From NCBI GenBank assembly GCA_016207545.1, contig JACQPO010000107.1, positions 1-11,315 of the forward strand: a stretch of 11,315 nucleotides of DNA, written 5' to 3'. Of the stretch, positions 1 to 6,568 are shown one piece after another. The notes beneath the pieces are model-generated. The model made no database searches, was not told where the DNA came from, and saw nothing but the letters and a program-made list of their open reading frames with translations. A program made the translations under genes and the position numbers. Numbering within the stretch: the stretch's first letter is position 1; every line of letters starts with the position of its first letter. This DNA is from Methanobacteriota archaeon (lineage in GTDB: Archaea > Thermoplasmatota > Thermoplasmata > RBG-16-68-12 > EA-27).

Positions 1-432
1 CCCGAAGCCGTCATCCAGGTGTGCGCGCAGGTCATCGGAAACGACGCCGCGGTCACGGCGAGCGGGCTCGCGAACCACCTCGACCTGTCCACGATGATGC
101 CCGTCATGGCCCACAACCTCCTCCAATCGATTCACCTGCTCGCGCGTGCGTCCGAGGTATTCCGGGAGAAGTGCGTCGAGGGACTCGAGCCGAACCTCGA
201 GAAGCTCCATCGGGACGCGGAACTCAGCACGGCGATTGTCACGCGCCTCAACCCGATCATCGGCTACGAAAGGGCCGCGGAGCTCGCGAAGGAATCGTTC
301 CGGACCGGGAAGACGGTGAAGCAGCTCGTCGTCGAGAAGGGCATCCTGACGAAGGAGGAGGCGGACCGGCTCCTCGACCCGAAGGCGCTCACGGAGCCGA
401 GCAAGGACCTCCTCGGCTCCTCCGGCGCCTGA
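1..432 (+). CDS. fumC: Class II fumarase/aspartase superfamily protein, C-terminal part (likely fumarate hydratase)
   Basis: Only the last 143 codons are present; the reading frame is open from base 1 and stops with TGA at 430-432. The visible part carries the conserved C-terminal superfamily pattern: V-I-G-N-D near residues 11-15, then a PVMAHNLLQS helix, then TRLNPIIGYERAAELA. Class II fumarase interconverts fumarate and malate in the TCA cycle, in the cytosol. The GSSxMPxKxNP signature and the other active-site segments lie upstream of the window, so the substrate cannot be settled here. The tail (TGKTVKQLVVEKGILTKEE and a terminal proline after 'ALTE') also resembles aspartate ammonia-lyases. 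I favour fumarase because it is common in archaea, but aspartase is a real alternative. The UDG promoter begins only a few bases after the stop. Confidence 0.85.
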   Translation, partial: PEAVIQVCAQVIGNDAAVTASGLANHLDLSTMMPVMAHNLLQSIHLLARASEVFREKCVEGLEPNLEKLHRDAELSTAIVTRLNPIIGYERAAELAKESFRTGKTVKQLVVEKGILTKEEADRLLDPKALTEPSKDLLGSSGA

Positions 433-436
433 CGAA

Positions 437-443
437 CCTTTAG
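437..443 (+). promoter_or_regulatory. TATA-like box for the UDG-Nudix gene pair
   Basis: The A/T-rich stretch CCTTTAG stands out in GC-rich DNA. Its centre is about 29 bases before the ATG at 470, as expected for a leaderless archaeal transcript. It starts five bases after the stop codon of the upstream gene. Assigned by position and composition only. Confidence 0.5.
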
Positions 444-469
444 GAGCGGCCCCGCCGTTCCGCGGCGCG

Positions 470-1054
470 ATGGCCACCGCGCAAAGGACTGGCCGCACGT
501 TGCCCCGGGATTTGCCGAAATTGGCGGTGCGGATTCGGCGGTGCACCCTGTGCGACCTGCACGCGTCGCGTACGCACGCCGTACCCGGTGAGGGCCCCGA
601 AGACGCCGCCATGGTCCTCGTTGGCGAGGCCCCGGGGCGGGAAGAGGACCGCGCGGGCCGCCCGTTCTGCGGCGCGGCGGGCAAGATCCTCGAGGAAGCG
701 CTCGTGCGCGCGGGGATTCGGCGGGAGCGGACGTTCATCACGAACACGGTAAAGTGCCGTCCCCCCGAGAATCGCAAGCCCCGACCCGCGGAGATGACGG
801 CGTGTCGGGCGTATCTCGTCGCGCAGCTCGGCGCCGTGCGCCCCCGCGTCATCGTCGCCTTGGGCCAGACCGCGGTTCGCGACCTGCTGGGACCTGCGGC
901 GTCCCTCCGCAAGTTTCGCGGGCGGTGGAAGGCATTCGCGAACATTCCTGTCCTCCCCACCTACCATCCCGCCGCCATCCTGTACAACCGCCGCCTGTTC
1001 CGCAAGCTCGTCGCGGACCTGCGAAAGGCCAGATTGCGCGCGGAGGCGGCATGA
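470..1054 (+). CDS. Uracil-DNA glycosylase, family 4 ([4Fe-4S])
   Basis: A 194-residue protein of normal length for family 4 UDGs, which remove uracil from DNA as the first step of base-excision repair of deaminated cytosine. Motif A is GEAPGREED at residues 52-60, followed by PFCGAAG at 65-71 (the family usually has PFVG, so the Cys is a small variation). TNT at 91-93 and the C-terminal motif HPAAIL at 166-171 complete the active site. Four cysteines at 25, 28, 96 and 112 have the spacing of the iron-sulfur ligands. GEAPG with a following acidic pair argues for family 4 rather than family 5. ATG 470 is supported by the TATA-like box about 29 bases upstream and the absence of a Shine-Dalgarno sequence. 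The stop overlaps the Nudix ATG (ATGA), which indicates co-transcription and probably coupled translation. Confidence 0.95.
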   Translation: MATAQRTGRTLPRDLPKLAVRIRRCTLCDLHASRTHAVPGEGPEDAAMVLVGEAPGREEDRAGRPFCGAAGKILEEALVRAGIRRERTFITNTVKCRPPENRKPRPAEMTACRAYLVAQLGAVRPRVIVALGQTAVRDLLGPAASLRKFRGRWKAFANIPVLPTYHPAAILYNRRLFRKLVADLRKARLRAEAA

Positions 1055-1521
1055 CGGCCCGCATCCAGAGCGAGTCGCCAAGGGCGGACAAGGAGACGCG
1101 CAAGGTCCTGTCCTCTGGCGGGGTCATCGTGGACGAGCGGGGTCGCGTCCTCCTCTTGCGCCGCGCGGACGAGGGAATCTGGTGCTTCCCGAAGGGCCAC
1201 GTGGAGCCTGGCGAGACGCCTCAAGCCGCGGCGGCGCGTGAAATCCGCGAGGAGTGCGGGCTGTTGTGCATGATCGGCCGGAAGGTCTCGGAAATCCGAT
1301 ACGCGTACTACTGGCGACCGGACGACGTGAATTACGACAAACGCGTCGTGTACTTCCTCGCACGGCCCGAGTCGAGCGACATCCGCCTCGAGGACCGGTT
1401 CGACGCGTGGCGGTGGGTCTCGCCTTCGCGGGCGCTCCGGATGTTGTTCCACCGGAACGACAAGGATGTGCTCCGGAAGGCGGCGAAGGCCGCCGGCCTC
1501 ACCGCGACGCGAAAAACGTGA
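1051..1521 (+). CDS. Nudix hydrolase, MutT/Ap4A-hydrolase-like
   Basis: A 156-residue protein with a complete Nudix box at residues 49-71 (G-x5-E-x7-REIREECGL), which binds the catalytic Mg2+. The box is preceded by WCFPKGHVEPGE, a wording common in asymmetric diadenosine tetraphosphatases and related enzymes. Nudix enzymes cleave a nucleoside diphosphate linked to another moiety; likely substrates are Ap4A or oxidised/aberrant NTPs. The exact substrate cannot be read from the sequence. The start is the ATG of the ATGA overlap with the UDG gene; longer in-frame extensions run antisense-like through the UDG gene and are not needed. The 3' end overlaps the convergent polX gene by 23 bases. Pairing with UDG and PolX suggests nucleotide-pool or DNA-damage housekeeping. 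Confidence 0.92.
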   Translation: MTARIQSESPRADKETRKVLSSGGVIVDERGRVLLLRRADEGIWCFPKGHVEPGETPQAAAAREIREECGLLCMIGRKVSEIRYAYYWRPDDVNYDKRVVYFLARPESSDIRLEDRFDAWRWVSPSRALRMLFHRNDKDVLRKAAKAAGLTATRKT

Positions 1522-3217
1522 GGATTTCTTCGTAGGACATCGTGTTCACGACGTCGGACGTCTCGAGCCAGCCGCGGCGGGCGGAGCCGACGCCGAGCCG
1601 CATGAAGTCGAGGTGTGCGGTCGTGTGGCTGTCCGTGTCCACGATGAGCTTCACGCCGTGTTCCTTCGCGAGCTTCGCGTGCGGCCCGTTCAGGTCCATC
1701 CGGTCCGGGTACGCGTTGATCTCGACCACGGTCCCCGCGTCCGCCGCGACCTCCATGATCCGCTCCATGTCGAGCGCGATCGATTCCCGTTGCCCGATCT
1801 TCCGCGTCGTCGGGTGCGCGAGGATGTCCACGTGGTCGTTCGACATCGCGCGGACGACGCGCTCCGTCATCTCCTTCTCGGGCATCTTGAAATGGGAGTG
1901 GACGGACGCGATCACGTAGTCCAAGTCCTTCAGCACGGAATCGGGATAGTCGAGGGACCCGTCCCCGAGGATGTCGCATTCCGTCCCCGCCAGGAGCTTG
2001 AGGTCCGGGCTGCGCTTCGAGTACTCCCGGATGTGCGCGACGTGGATTCGCAAGTGTTCCTCGGACAGGCCGCCGGTGACGCGGAGGGACGGGCTGTGGT
2101 CCGAGATGCCGAGGTACTCGTACCCCTTCGCGCGAGCGGCCGCCGCCATCTGCTCGAGCGTGTTCACGCCGTCCGTCAGGTTCGTGTGGGTGTGCAGGTC
2201 GCCTTTGATGTCCGCGAGGGTCACGAGGTTCGGCAACGCGCCCTGCGCGGCCGCCTCGATTTCTCCCGTGTCCTCCCGCAGCTCCGGCTCGATGTACGGG
2301 AGGCCGAGGGTGCGGTACACGTCCTCCTCCGTCGCGCCCGCGACCTGCTCCTCGCCGCGGAAGATGCCGTACTCGTTCAGCTTGAGGCCCATCTTCTGCG
2401 CGATCGTGCGGAGCTTGATGTTGTGGTCCTTGTTCCCCGTGAAGTACTGGAGGCCTGAGCCCCAGCTGCGGGGTTCCAACACGCGCAGATCGACCTGGAT
2501 CCGCTCCGGGCCGACGAGGACCGTGGACTTCGTGTCGCCGGACATGATGACCTCGCGGACGAGGGGCATCGAGGTGAACGCCTTCGTGACCGCCGCGGGG
2601 TCCGTCGCGGTCGCGAGGATGTCGAGGTCTCCCACGCTTTCCTTCATTCGGCGCACGCTGCCCCCGTACGCGACCTTGTCCACGGGCGCGGTCGTGCGGA
2701 GATGCTCCACGATCCGATCCGCAATCGGCAGGACGTAACCCAGGAGGAACCGGCCCTTCGTCGCCTCCCGGAGTTGGATCCCTTTCAGGATGTTTTGCTC
2801 CGACCTCTCCTTGAATCCCTTGAGCCGCCGCAGCCGACCTTCCTCCGCGGCCTTCCGGAGCTCCTCGAGGTTCGTCACCTTCAGCTCGAGGTACAGGCGG
2901 CGCGCGGTCTTCGGACCCACGTCCGGAAGGCGCATGATGTCGACGAGGCCCGGCGGGAACCGGGACCGGAGCGCCGCCAATTCATCGATCTTTCCCTCGG
3001 AGAGGTGCTGCTTGATTTTGGCGGCGATTCCTCTGCCGACCCCGGGGATCTGCTCGAGCCTCCCTTGATTCGCCAGGTCTTCGATCGCCTCTGCGAGCCC
3101 CTCGATCGCGCGGGCCGCTCGGCGGTACGAAATCGGTCGGAACCGGTCCTCGTCGCTCGACAGCTCGAGCAGGTCCGCGATCTCGTAGAGCGCGGCGGCG
3201 ACCTCCTCGTTCCGCAC
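1499..3217 (-). CDS. polX: DNA polymerase X family with C-terminal PHP domain
   Basis: A full-length 572-residue PolX. The N-terminal 8-kDa-like domain has helix-hairpin-helix motifs (QIPGVGRGIAAKI at 57-69 and RLPDVGPKTARRL at 96-108). The polymerase palm has GGSVRR at 185-190 and GDLDIL at 196-201, giving metal ligands Asp197 and Asp199; Asp243 in QVDLRV is the third. SWGSGLQYFTG at 251-261 is the typical family thumb-side motif. The PHP domain (about 336-572) keeps HTHT (342-345), SDH (372-374), Glu413, H440/H442, H468 and DTDSH (527-531), so the Mn2+-dependent nuclease site looks intact. Such PHP domains give 3'-5' exonuclease, 3'-phosphatase or AP-endonuclease activity in studied bacterial PolX. 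The start is GTG at 3217, supported by a TATA-like box (CTAAAATAG) centred about 28 bases upstream. Likely role: gap filling in base-excision repair. Confidence 0.96.
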   Translation of the reverse strand: MRNEEVAAALYEIADLLELSSDEDRFRPISYRRAARAIEGLAEAIEDLANQGRLEQIPGVGRGIAAKIKQHLSEGKIDELAALRSRFPPGLVDIMRLPDVGPKTARRLYLELKVTNLEELRKAAEEGRLRRLKGFKERSEQNILKGIQLREATKGRFLLGYVLPIADRIVEHLRTTAPVDKVAYGGSVRRMKESVGDLDILATATDPAAVTKAFTSMPLVREVIMSGDTKSTVLVGPERIQVDLRVLEPRSWGSGLQYFTGNKDHNIKLRTIAQKMGLKLNEYGIFRGEEQVAGATEEDVYRTLGLPYIEPELREDTGEIEAAAQGALPNLVTLADIKGDLHTHTNLTDGVNTLEQMAAAARAKGYEYLGISDHSPSLRVTGGLSEEHLRIHVAHIREYSKRSPDLKLLAGTECDILGDGSLDYPDSVLKDLDYVIASVHSHFKMPEKEMTERVVRAMSNDHVDILAHPTTRKIGQRESIALDMERIMEVAADAGTVVEINAYPDRMDLNGPHAKLAKEHGVKLIVDTDSHTTAHLDFMRLGVGSARRGWLETSDVVNTMSYEEILTFFASR

Positions 3218-3238
3218 GAGGCGTGGAAGCGGGCGACG

Positions 3239-3250
3239 GCTATTTTAGCG
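3239..3250 (-). promoter_or_regulatory. TATA-like box for polX
   Basis: On the minus strand this reads CGCTAAAATAGC. Its centre is about 28 bases before the GTG start of polX, consistent with leaderless transcription. The element is nearly symmetric (GCTATTTTAGC on the plus strand) and lies in the divergent spacer with the DUF72 gene, so it could in principle also serve rightward transcription. Confidence 0.55.
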
Positions 3251-3261
3251 CTCCCGCCAAA

Positions 3262-3270
3262 GGGCTTTTG
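3262..3270 (+). promoter_or_regulatory. Weak TATA-like box for the DUF72 gene
   Basis: GGGCTTTTG is the only A/T-rich run about 28 bases before the proposed GTG start at 3295. It is weak on sequence; the stronger element at 3239-3250 is the alternative promoter for this gene. Confidence 0.3.
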
Positions 3271-3294
3271 GCGGCCGACTGCATTCGCACCCGT

Positions 3295-4029
3295 GTGGCG
3301 CTCGCGGTTAAGGTGGGCGTCTGTGGCTTCCCGCGCTCGCAGGCCGAGACCTTCCGCACGCTCCGGCTCGTCGAAGTTCAACAAACGTTCTACAAACCGC
3401 CGAAGGTCGAGACCGCGCGGGGCTGGCGCGCGAAGGCGTCGCCCGACTTCGAGTTCACCGCCAAGGCGTGGCAGCTGATCACGCACGAGCCGACGTCGCC
3501 CACGTACCGCAAGGCGGGGATCGGGATCCCCGACGACAAGCGGGACCGGTACGGGAGTTTCCGCCCGACGGAGGAGGTGTTCGCCGCGTGGGAACGGACG
3601 CGGGAGGTGTGCGAGGCGCTCCGCGCGACGATCGTCGTCTTCCAGACGCCGGAGTCGTTCGGGCCGACGCCGAGGAACAAAGAGAACCTGTACGCGTTCT
3701 TCCAGGGCACCGACGCGACAGGCCTTGTGCGCGCGTGGGAGCCCCGGGACGCGTGGCCCCTCCACGTCGTCGAGCGAGTCTGCGAGGACCTCGGCCTGCA
3801 GCACGCGACGGACCCGTTCGCCTCGGAACTCGTGGACCAGCCGCGGGCGTACTACCGGCTCCACGGCTCCCCGCCGGGGCCCAAGATGTACTCGTACACG
3901 TACATGGACGAGGATCTGCGGAAACTGGTCGGGTTCTGCGAGGAGGTCGACGAGGCGTACGTCCTGTTCAACAACGCGACCATGTTCGAGGACGCGCGGC
4001 GCTTCGCGGAGCTGCTCCGTCAGCGGTGA
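3295..4029 (+). CDS. DUF72 (YecE-like) family protein
   Basis: A 244-residue protein matching the DUF72 family throughout: a short strand then GVCGF near residue 8, VEVQQTFYKPP at 26-36, FTAKAWQLITHEP at 54-66, IVVFQTPESFGPT at 113-125, an acidic/Arg/Trp segment at 146-154, and YYRLHGS at 186-192. Late NNATMFEDARRFAELL is also typical. DUF72 proteins fold as a TIM-like barrel and have no firmly established biochemical role. GTG 3295 is chosen because it places the family's first strand directly after the start and has an A/T-rich run about 28 bases upstream. The frame also contains an earlier GTG at 3223, but that start would run through the divergent promoter and add residues unlike the family. 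Two stop codons follow in tandem (TGA TAG), and the 3' end overlaps the convergent small gene by 10 bases. Confidence 0.9.
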   Translation: MALAVKVGVCGFPRSQAETFRTLRLVEVQQTFYKPPKVETARGWRAKASPDFEFTAKAWQLITHEPTSPTYRKAGIGIPDDKRDRYGSFRPTEEVFAAWERTREVCEALRATIVVFQTPESFGPTPRNKENLYAFFQGTDATGLVRAWEPRDAWPLHVVERVCEDLGLQHATDPFASELVDQPRAYYRLHGSPPGPKMYSYTYMDEDLRKLVGFCEEVDEAYVLFNNATMFEDARRFAELLRQR

Positions 4030-4277
4030 TAGTGGTCGACGTCCCCGCCGTTCCCGCGCCGTCCGTTCCGCGCCTCGCCGTTCGCGTCGATCACCTCGAG
4101 CTGGATGAGATGGTTCAGCGGCTTCCACAGCACTCGGTCGCCCGCGGAGACGACGACCCAACCGCCGTTCGGGTTCTCCGGCGCGCCAAGAGTCGTCGCG
4201 GAGATCCACGTACAGTCGAGGATCTCCACCGCGCCGTTCGGATAGAGGAACTTCAACCGGACGCGGTCCCCCTCCAT
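4020..4277 (-). CDS. Small protein of unknown function, probably beta-rich
   Basis: An 85-residue protein that I do not recognise. The first two thirds alternate hydrophobic and polar residues as in a small beta fold (VRLKFLYPNGAVEILDC, GGWVVVSAGDRVLWKP, LIQLEVID). The last 20 residues are Gly/Asn/Arg/His-rich and probably disordered. It has no signal peptide or membrane segment. Codon use is strongly G/C-ending, as in the neighbouring real genes, which is the main reason to believe it. ATG 4277 is the first good start; the frame stays open far upstream, but that part is the antisense shadow of the ATPase gene. The only A/T-rich element upstream (TTGATTGATTCT, centred near 4325) would give a leader of about 20 bases. 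It is convergent with, and overlaps, the DUF72 gene by 10 bases. Confidence 0.6.
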   Translation of the reverse strand: MEGDRVRLKFLYPNGAVEILDCTWISATTLGAPENPNGGWVVVSAGDRVLWKPLNHLIQLEVIDANGEARNGRRGNGGDVDHYHR

Positions 4278-4538
4278 GACCGTGCTCGCGTCGTTCGCGC
4301 GGACGGGCCGTGCCTCAGAATCAATCAAGGACGTCGCCTCTGGAGCGAGGACGCGCGCTGGCGGCGGACCGACGCAGGAACGACAATCCCATCCCTTCTC
4401 GTTGGGCGCCGGAATGCGGGATGGCGAGTATAAGCGTTTCTCCGCGGGCGACGCGCACCGCGGAGGCCGCGGGACGGACACGCAAACCACATTATCACGG
4501 TTGATAATTCCGAAGCAAAGGTATTCAACGGGGGATTC
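4278..4538. promoter_or_regulatory. Divergent intergenic region (261 bases) without a convincing gene
   Basis: This spacer separates the minus-strand small gene from the plus-strand ATPase gene. It contains a symmetric A/T-rich element (GAGTATAAGCG near 4423-4433) with no good start codon at the right distance on either strand, and near its right end an inverted repeat that overlaps the probable ATPase promoter. Short ORFs inside (up to about 90 codons) show no protein-like pattern. No RNA gene was recognised. Confidence 0.5.
4491..4508. promoter_or_regulatory. Inverted repeat overlapping the ATPase promoter
   Basis: ATTATCA-CGGT-TGATAAT: two perfect 7-base arms around a 4-base spacer, in otherwise GC-rich DNA. 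The right arm is part of the only A/T-rich stretch (TTGATAATTC, centred about 32 bases before the GTG at 4539), so it can serve as the TATA region. A protein bound here would block or shape the promoter. Operator function is inferred. Confidence 0.5.
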
Positions 4539-6074
4539 GTGTTGCGACCCGGCGTGACCGACGAACGCATCCCTCCCGGCATCCCGGAGGAATTGGTTCA
4601 GTTCTTCCGTTCCCCCGGCGGCCACTCCCTGATCGTGAAGGGGTCCGCGGGGACGGGCAAGACGACGTTCGCCCTCCAGCTCGCGGAGGAGCTTGGGGTC
4701 GGCGACCGATCGTACTACATGAGCATCCGCGTGGGCGACGTGAGCCTGTACCGCCAGTTCCCCTGGCTCCTCGAGAAGCGGGGGAAGGCGGCGAAGGTCG
4801 CGGCGGAGCGGGCGCACGGGGAGGCCGCAAACCAGGCCGCGCGGCTCGACCGCACGGAGCTCCTGAAGCTCGAGGGCCGCGTGGAGATGGGCCAGGAGGG
4901 CGACGAGACCTACCAGAAGGTCGGGGAGGGCGAGGTCGCGAACGACTCCCTCATCTTCGACCTCGGCTCCGACCTCCCGGAGATCGACCTCGCGTACGAC
5001 GAGGTCGAGCGGAACCTCCCGGGGCCCACGCTCCTCCTCGTGGACAGCATCGACGGGCTGAGCGAGCGGTACGGGATCGTGCCGAGCAAGCTCATCACGA
5101 CGCTCCAGAAGGACCTCGTGGAGAAGGGCCACGCGAACCTCCTGTACGTGCTCGAGGGTAGCGGGGAGACGAAGCTCGACTACCTCGGCGATGGCGTCAT
5201 CTCGTTCCGCAGCGAGGAACACGCGGGCCGACGGCTGCGCGTGATGACGATCGAGAAGCTGCGGGGCACGGAGATCCGCCAACACCGGTACATCTACACG
5301 CTCAAGGACGGACGGGTCCGCGCCTTCACGAACCGCGTCGGCGCGCCGCCGACGCGGGAGAAGCCATGGGAGCCCGTGCCGGATCTGAGTCCAACGACGG
5401 TCTCCTGGGGCCACGAGGCGCTCGACGAGCTGACCGGCGGGCTCCGCGCAGGGGCGATCGTCGCGCTCGAGATCGATCCCGACGTGCCGAGCGAATTCGT
5501 CGACGGCCTCAAGATCGGAATCATCTCCAACTTCGCCATGCTCGACCGCGGGGTCGCGTACGTGCCCGCACAGAAGTCCTCCTCCGAGCTCGTGCGGGAC
5601 TGGCTGCGTCCCTTCCTGCCGGCGGACGTGTTCGACGCGCGCGTACGGGTGTTCGAGTCCTCCCCGCTCGGGAGCCTGGAAGGCAGCAAGAACGCGCTCC
5701 ACATGGAAGGATCGAACGTCGACGCGGACCTGAAGTGGAGCAACGTGGAGTACCGGCTCCCGGGGTGCAAGCATCCGTTCCTCTCCTTCCCCGCGTTCGA
5801 CACGCTCGAGTCCGTCTACGGCGAATCCGTGCTCGAGCAGATGACGGCTCACCTCTCCGCGGTGCGGCGGGGACGGGACGTGTTCATCGGCCACGCCTCT
5901 CCGATGACGAAGAGCACGCAGAAGCTCGCGAACCTCGCCCACATGCACCTCAAAGTGCAGAACGTGAACGGCTCCATCCTGCTCTTCGGGCAGAAGCCGT
6001 ACACAGAGCTGTTCAGCCTCTCGTTCTCCTATGCGAAGGGCGTGCCAAAGGCCGCGCTGACGCCCATCGTGTGA
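4539..6074 (+). CDS. RecA-superfamily ATPase, GvpD/RAD55/KaiC-like, with degenerate second domain
   Basis: A 511-residue protein. The first domain has SPGGHSLIVKG leading into Walker A GSAGTGKTT (35-43; Lys41, Thr42) and Walker B LLLVDS (165-170; Asp169). Between them is an unusually long charged region (about 80-150). The opening, an IPEELVQFF-type helix followed by PGGHSLIVKG, resembles the GvpD P-loop family, but no gas-vesicle genes are in the window, so the name should not be taken as function. The second domain (about 288-511) starts like a KaiC repeat (SWGHEALDELTGGLRAGAIVALE) but where Walker A should follow it reads IDPDVPSEF, with no GKT. It is therefore probably a non-hydrolysing RecA-like domain that signals or oligomerises. 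GTG 4539 is chosen over GTG 4554 because of its distance from the A/T-rich element. It is followed by two HTH regulators, so a regulatory ATPase role is plausible. Confidence 0.82.
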   Translation: MLRPGVTDERIPPGIPEELVQFFRSPGGHSLIVKGSAGTGKTTFALQLAEELGVGDRSYYMSIRVGDVSLYRQFPWLLEKRGKAAKVAAERAHGEAANQAARLDRTELLKLEGRVEMGQEGDETYQKVGEGEVANDSLIFDLGSDLPEIDLAYDEVERNLPGPTLLLVDSIDGLSERYGIVPSKLITTLQKDLVEKGHANLLYVLEGSGETKLDYLGDGVISFRSEEHAGRRLRVMTIEKLRGTEIRQHRYIYTLKDGRVRAFTNRVGAPPTREKPWEPVPDLSPTTVSWGHEALDELTGGLRAGAIVALEIDPDVPSEFVDGLKIGIISNFAMLDRGVAYVPAQKSSSELVRDWLRPFLPADVFDARVRVFESSPLGSLEGSKNALHMEGSNVDADLKWSNVEYRLPGCKHPFLSFPAFDTLESVYGESVLEQMTAHLSAVRRGRDVFIGHASPMTKSTQKLANLAHMHLKVQNVNGSILLFGQKPYTELFSLSFSYAKGVPKAALTPIV

Positions 6075-6080
6075 CTTAAG

Positions 6081-6100
6081 TCTCAGTTCCGATATTGGCG
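6081..6100 (+). promoter_or_regulatory. Upstream box TCTCA-N5-GATATTGGC before the first winged-helix gene
   Basis: TCTCA at 6081-6085 and GATATTGGCG at 6091-6100, five bases apart, lie 61 and 51 bases before the ATG at 6142 and about 20 bases upstream of the TATA-like box. The same two parts with the same spacing and the same distance to the start occur before the ORF at 7038. A shared activator or repressor site is inferred. Confidence 0.45.
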
Positions 6101-6108
6101 TAGATAAG

Positions 6109-6117
6109 CCTTTAAGA
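6109..6117 (+). promoter_or_regulatory. TATA-like box for the first winged-helix gene
   Basis: CCTTTAAGA is centred about 29 bases before the ATG at 6142, with no Shine-Dalgarno sequence between, fitting leaderless transcription. Confidence 0.65.
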
Positions 6118-6141
6118 ACCCCTCCGCATCGGTCAGGCGCG

Positions 6142-6486
6142 ATGCGCGAGAAGGATATCTCCCGTCTTCTTACGGATGAGTACGCGGAGCGCATCCTCGT
6201 GGCTACGCAGGCGAGCCCGCGGTCCGTGCAGGAGATCAGCGACAAGTTCGACATCCCGATCGCCGCCTGCTACCGCAAAATCCACGAGCTCGAGAGCGCG
6301 GGGTTCCTGCGCTGCGCCGAGATCGTGACGACGCCGAAGGGCAAGACGATGAAGCTGTACCGCTCCCTCTTGCGGTCGGCCCACCTCGTGTACGAAGAGG
6401 GCGTGTTCCGGGTCAAGTTCGAGTTCGATTACGACAAGGACATTAACGGCAAGTGGATCGAACTCAACGCCGCGCGGACGCCGTGA
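6142..6486 (+). CDS. Winged helix-turn-helix transcriptional regulator (ArsR-like), copy 1
   Basis: A 114-residue protein made of one winged-helix domain. A helix LLTDEYAERILVAT (9-22) leads into SVQEISDKFDIPIAACYRKIHELESAGFLR (28-57), the helix-turn-helix. It is followed by the wing (IVTTPKGKTMKLYRS) and a short C-terminal strand region that may dimerise or bind a ligand. It has no sensor domain, and no metal-binding Cys cluster beyond Cys43 and Cys58. It is about 50% identical over 86 residues to the product of the next gene, with an identical ten-residue recognition segment IPIAACYRKI. The start is supported by the TATA-like box. Two stop codons follow in tandem (TGA TAA). Its targets are unknown; autoregulation and regulation of the neighbours are likely. 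Confidence 0.88.
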   Translation: MREKDISRLLTDEYAERILVATQASPRSVQEISDKFDIPIAACYRKIHELESAGFLRCAEIVTTPKGKTMKLYRSLLRSAHLVYEEGVFRVKFEFDYDKDINGKWIELNAARTP

Positions 6487-6525
6487 TAATCACCGCGCGG
6501 ACTGCTTTACATTGGTGAGAATCAC
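6483..6525. repeat. Tandem near-identical palindromic sites GTGAKAATCAC
   Basis: GTGATAATCAC (6483-6493) and GTGAGAATCAC (6515-6525) match at 10 of 11 bases. Their starts are 32 bases apart, close to three helical turns. The first is a perfect 5-1-5 palindrome and overlaps the tandem stop codons of the upstream gene. The second ends just before the TATA-like box of the next gene. They look like paired operator sites for the second winged-helix gene; this is inferred. Confidence 0.45.
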
Positions 6526-6530
6526 AGCGG

Positions 6531-6541
6531 ATATTTTATAT
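6531..6541 (+). promoter_or_regulatory. TATA box for the second winged-helix gene
   Basis: ATATTTTATAT is the strongest A/T-rich run in the window. Its centre lies about 32 bases before the ATG at 6569. It argues against earlier in-frame starts, which would lie upstream of the promoter. Confidence 0.7.
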
Positions 6542-6568
6542 AGCTCGCCTTCGCATAGAGCGCGCTAC

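Noticed and set aside
1466..2458. Plus-strand 330-codon frame opposite polX
   Set aside because: It is antisense to PolX catalytic and PHP motifs; its Val/Arg/Asp-rich composition is typical of a shadow frame.
4027..4032. TGATAG after the DUF72 gene as a binding site
   Set aside because: It is two tandem stop codons (TGA TAG), which explains it without regulation.
4423..4433. TATA-like GAGTATAAGCG within the 261-base spacer as a promoter for an extra gene
   Set aside because: No start codon with a protein-like frame lies at the expected distance on either strand. The minus-strand ATG near 4392 opens only 23 codons.
4539..6074. A gas-vesicle system suggested by the GvpD-like ATPase
   Set aside because: No gas-vesicle structural genes are present in the window, and the resemblance is limited to the P-loop domain.
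6073..6082. Ten-base palindrome GACTTAAGTC overlapping the ATPase stop codon
   Set aside because: It is short, partly fixed by the stop codon, and not positioned with respect to a promoter element; chance is a sufficient explanation.
4278..6254. Long minus-strand frame of over 650 codons opposite the ATPase gene
   Set aside because: It lies antisense to a gene with clear Walker motifs, has low-complexity Arg/Glu/Val/Leu-rich composition and no recognisable domain. Such frames are common in GC-rich DNA. Only its last 85 codons (4020-4277) look like a real protein.
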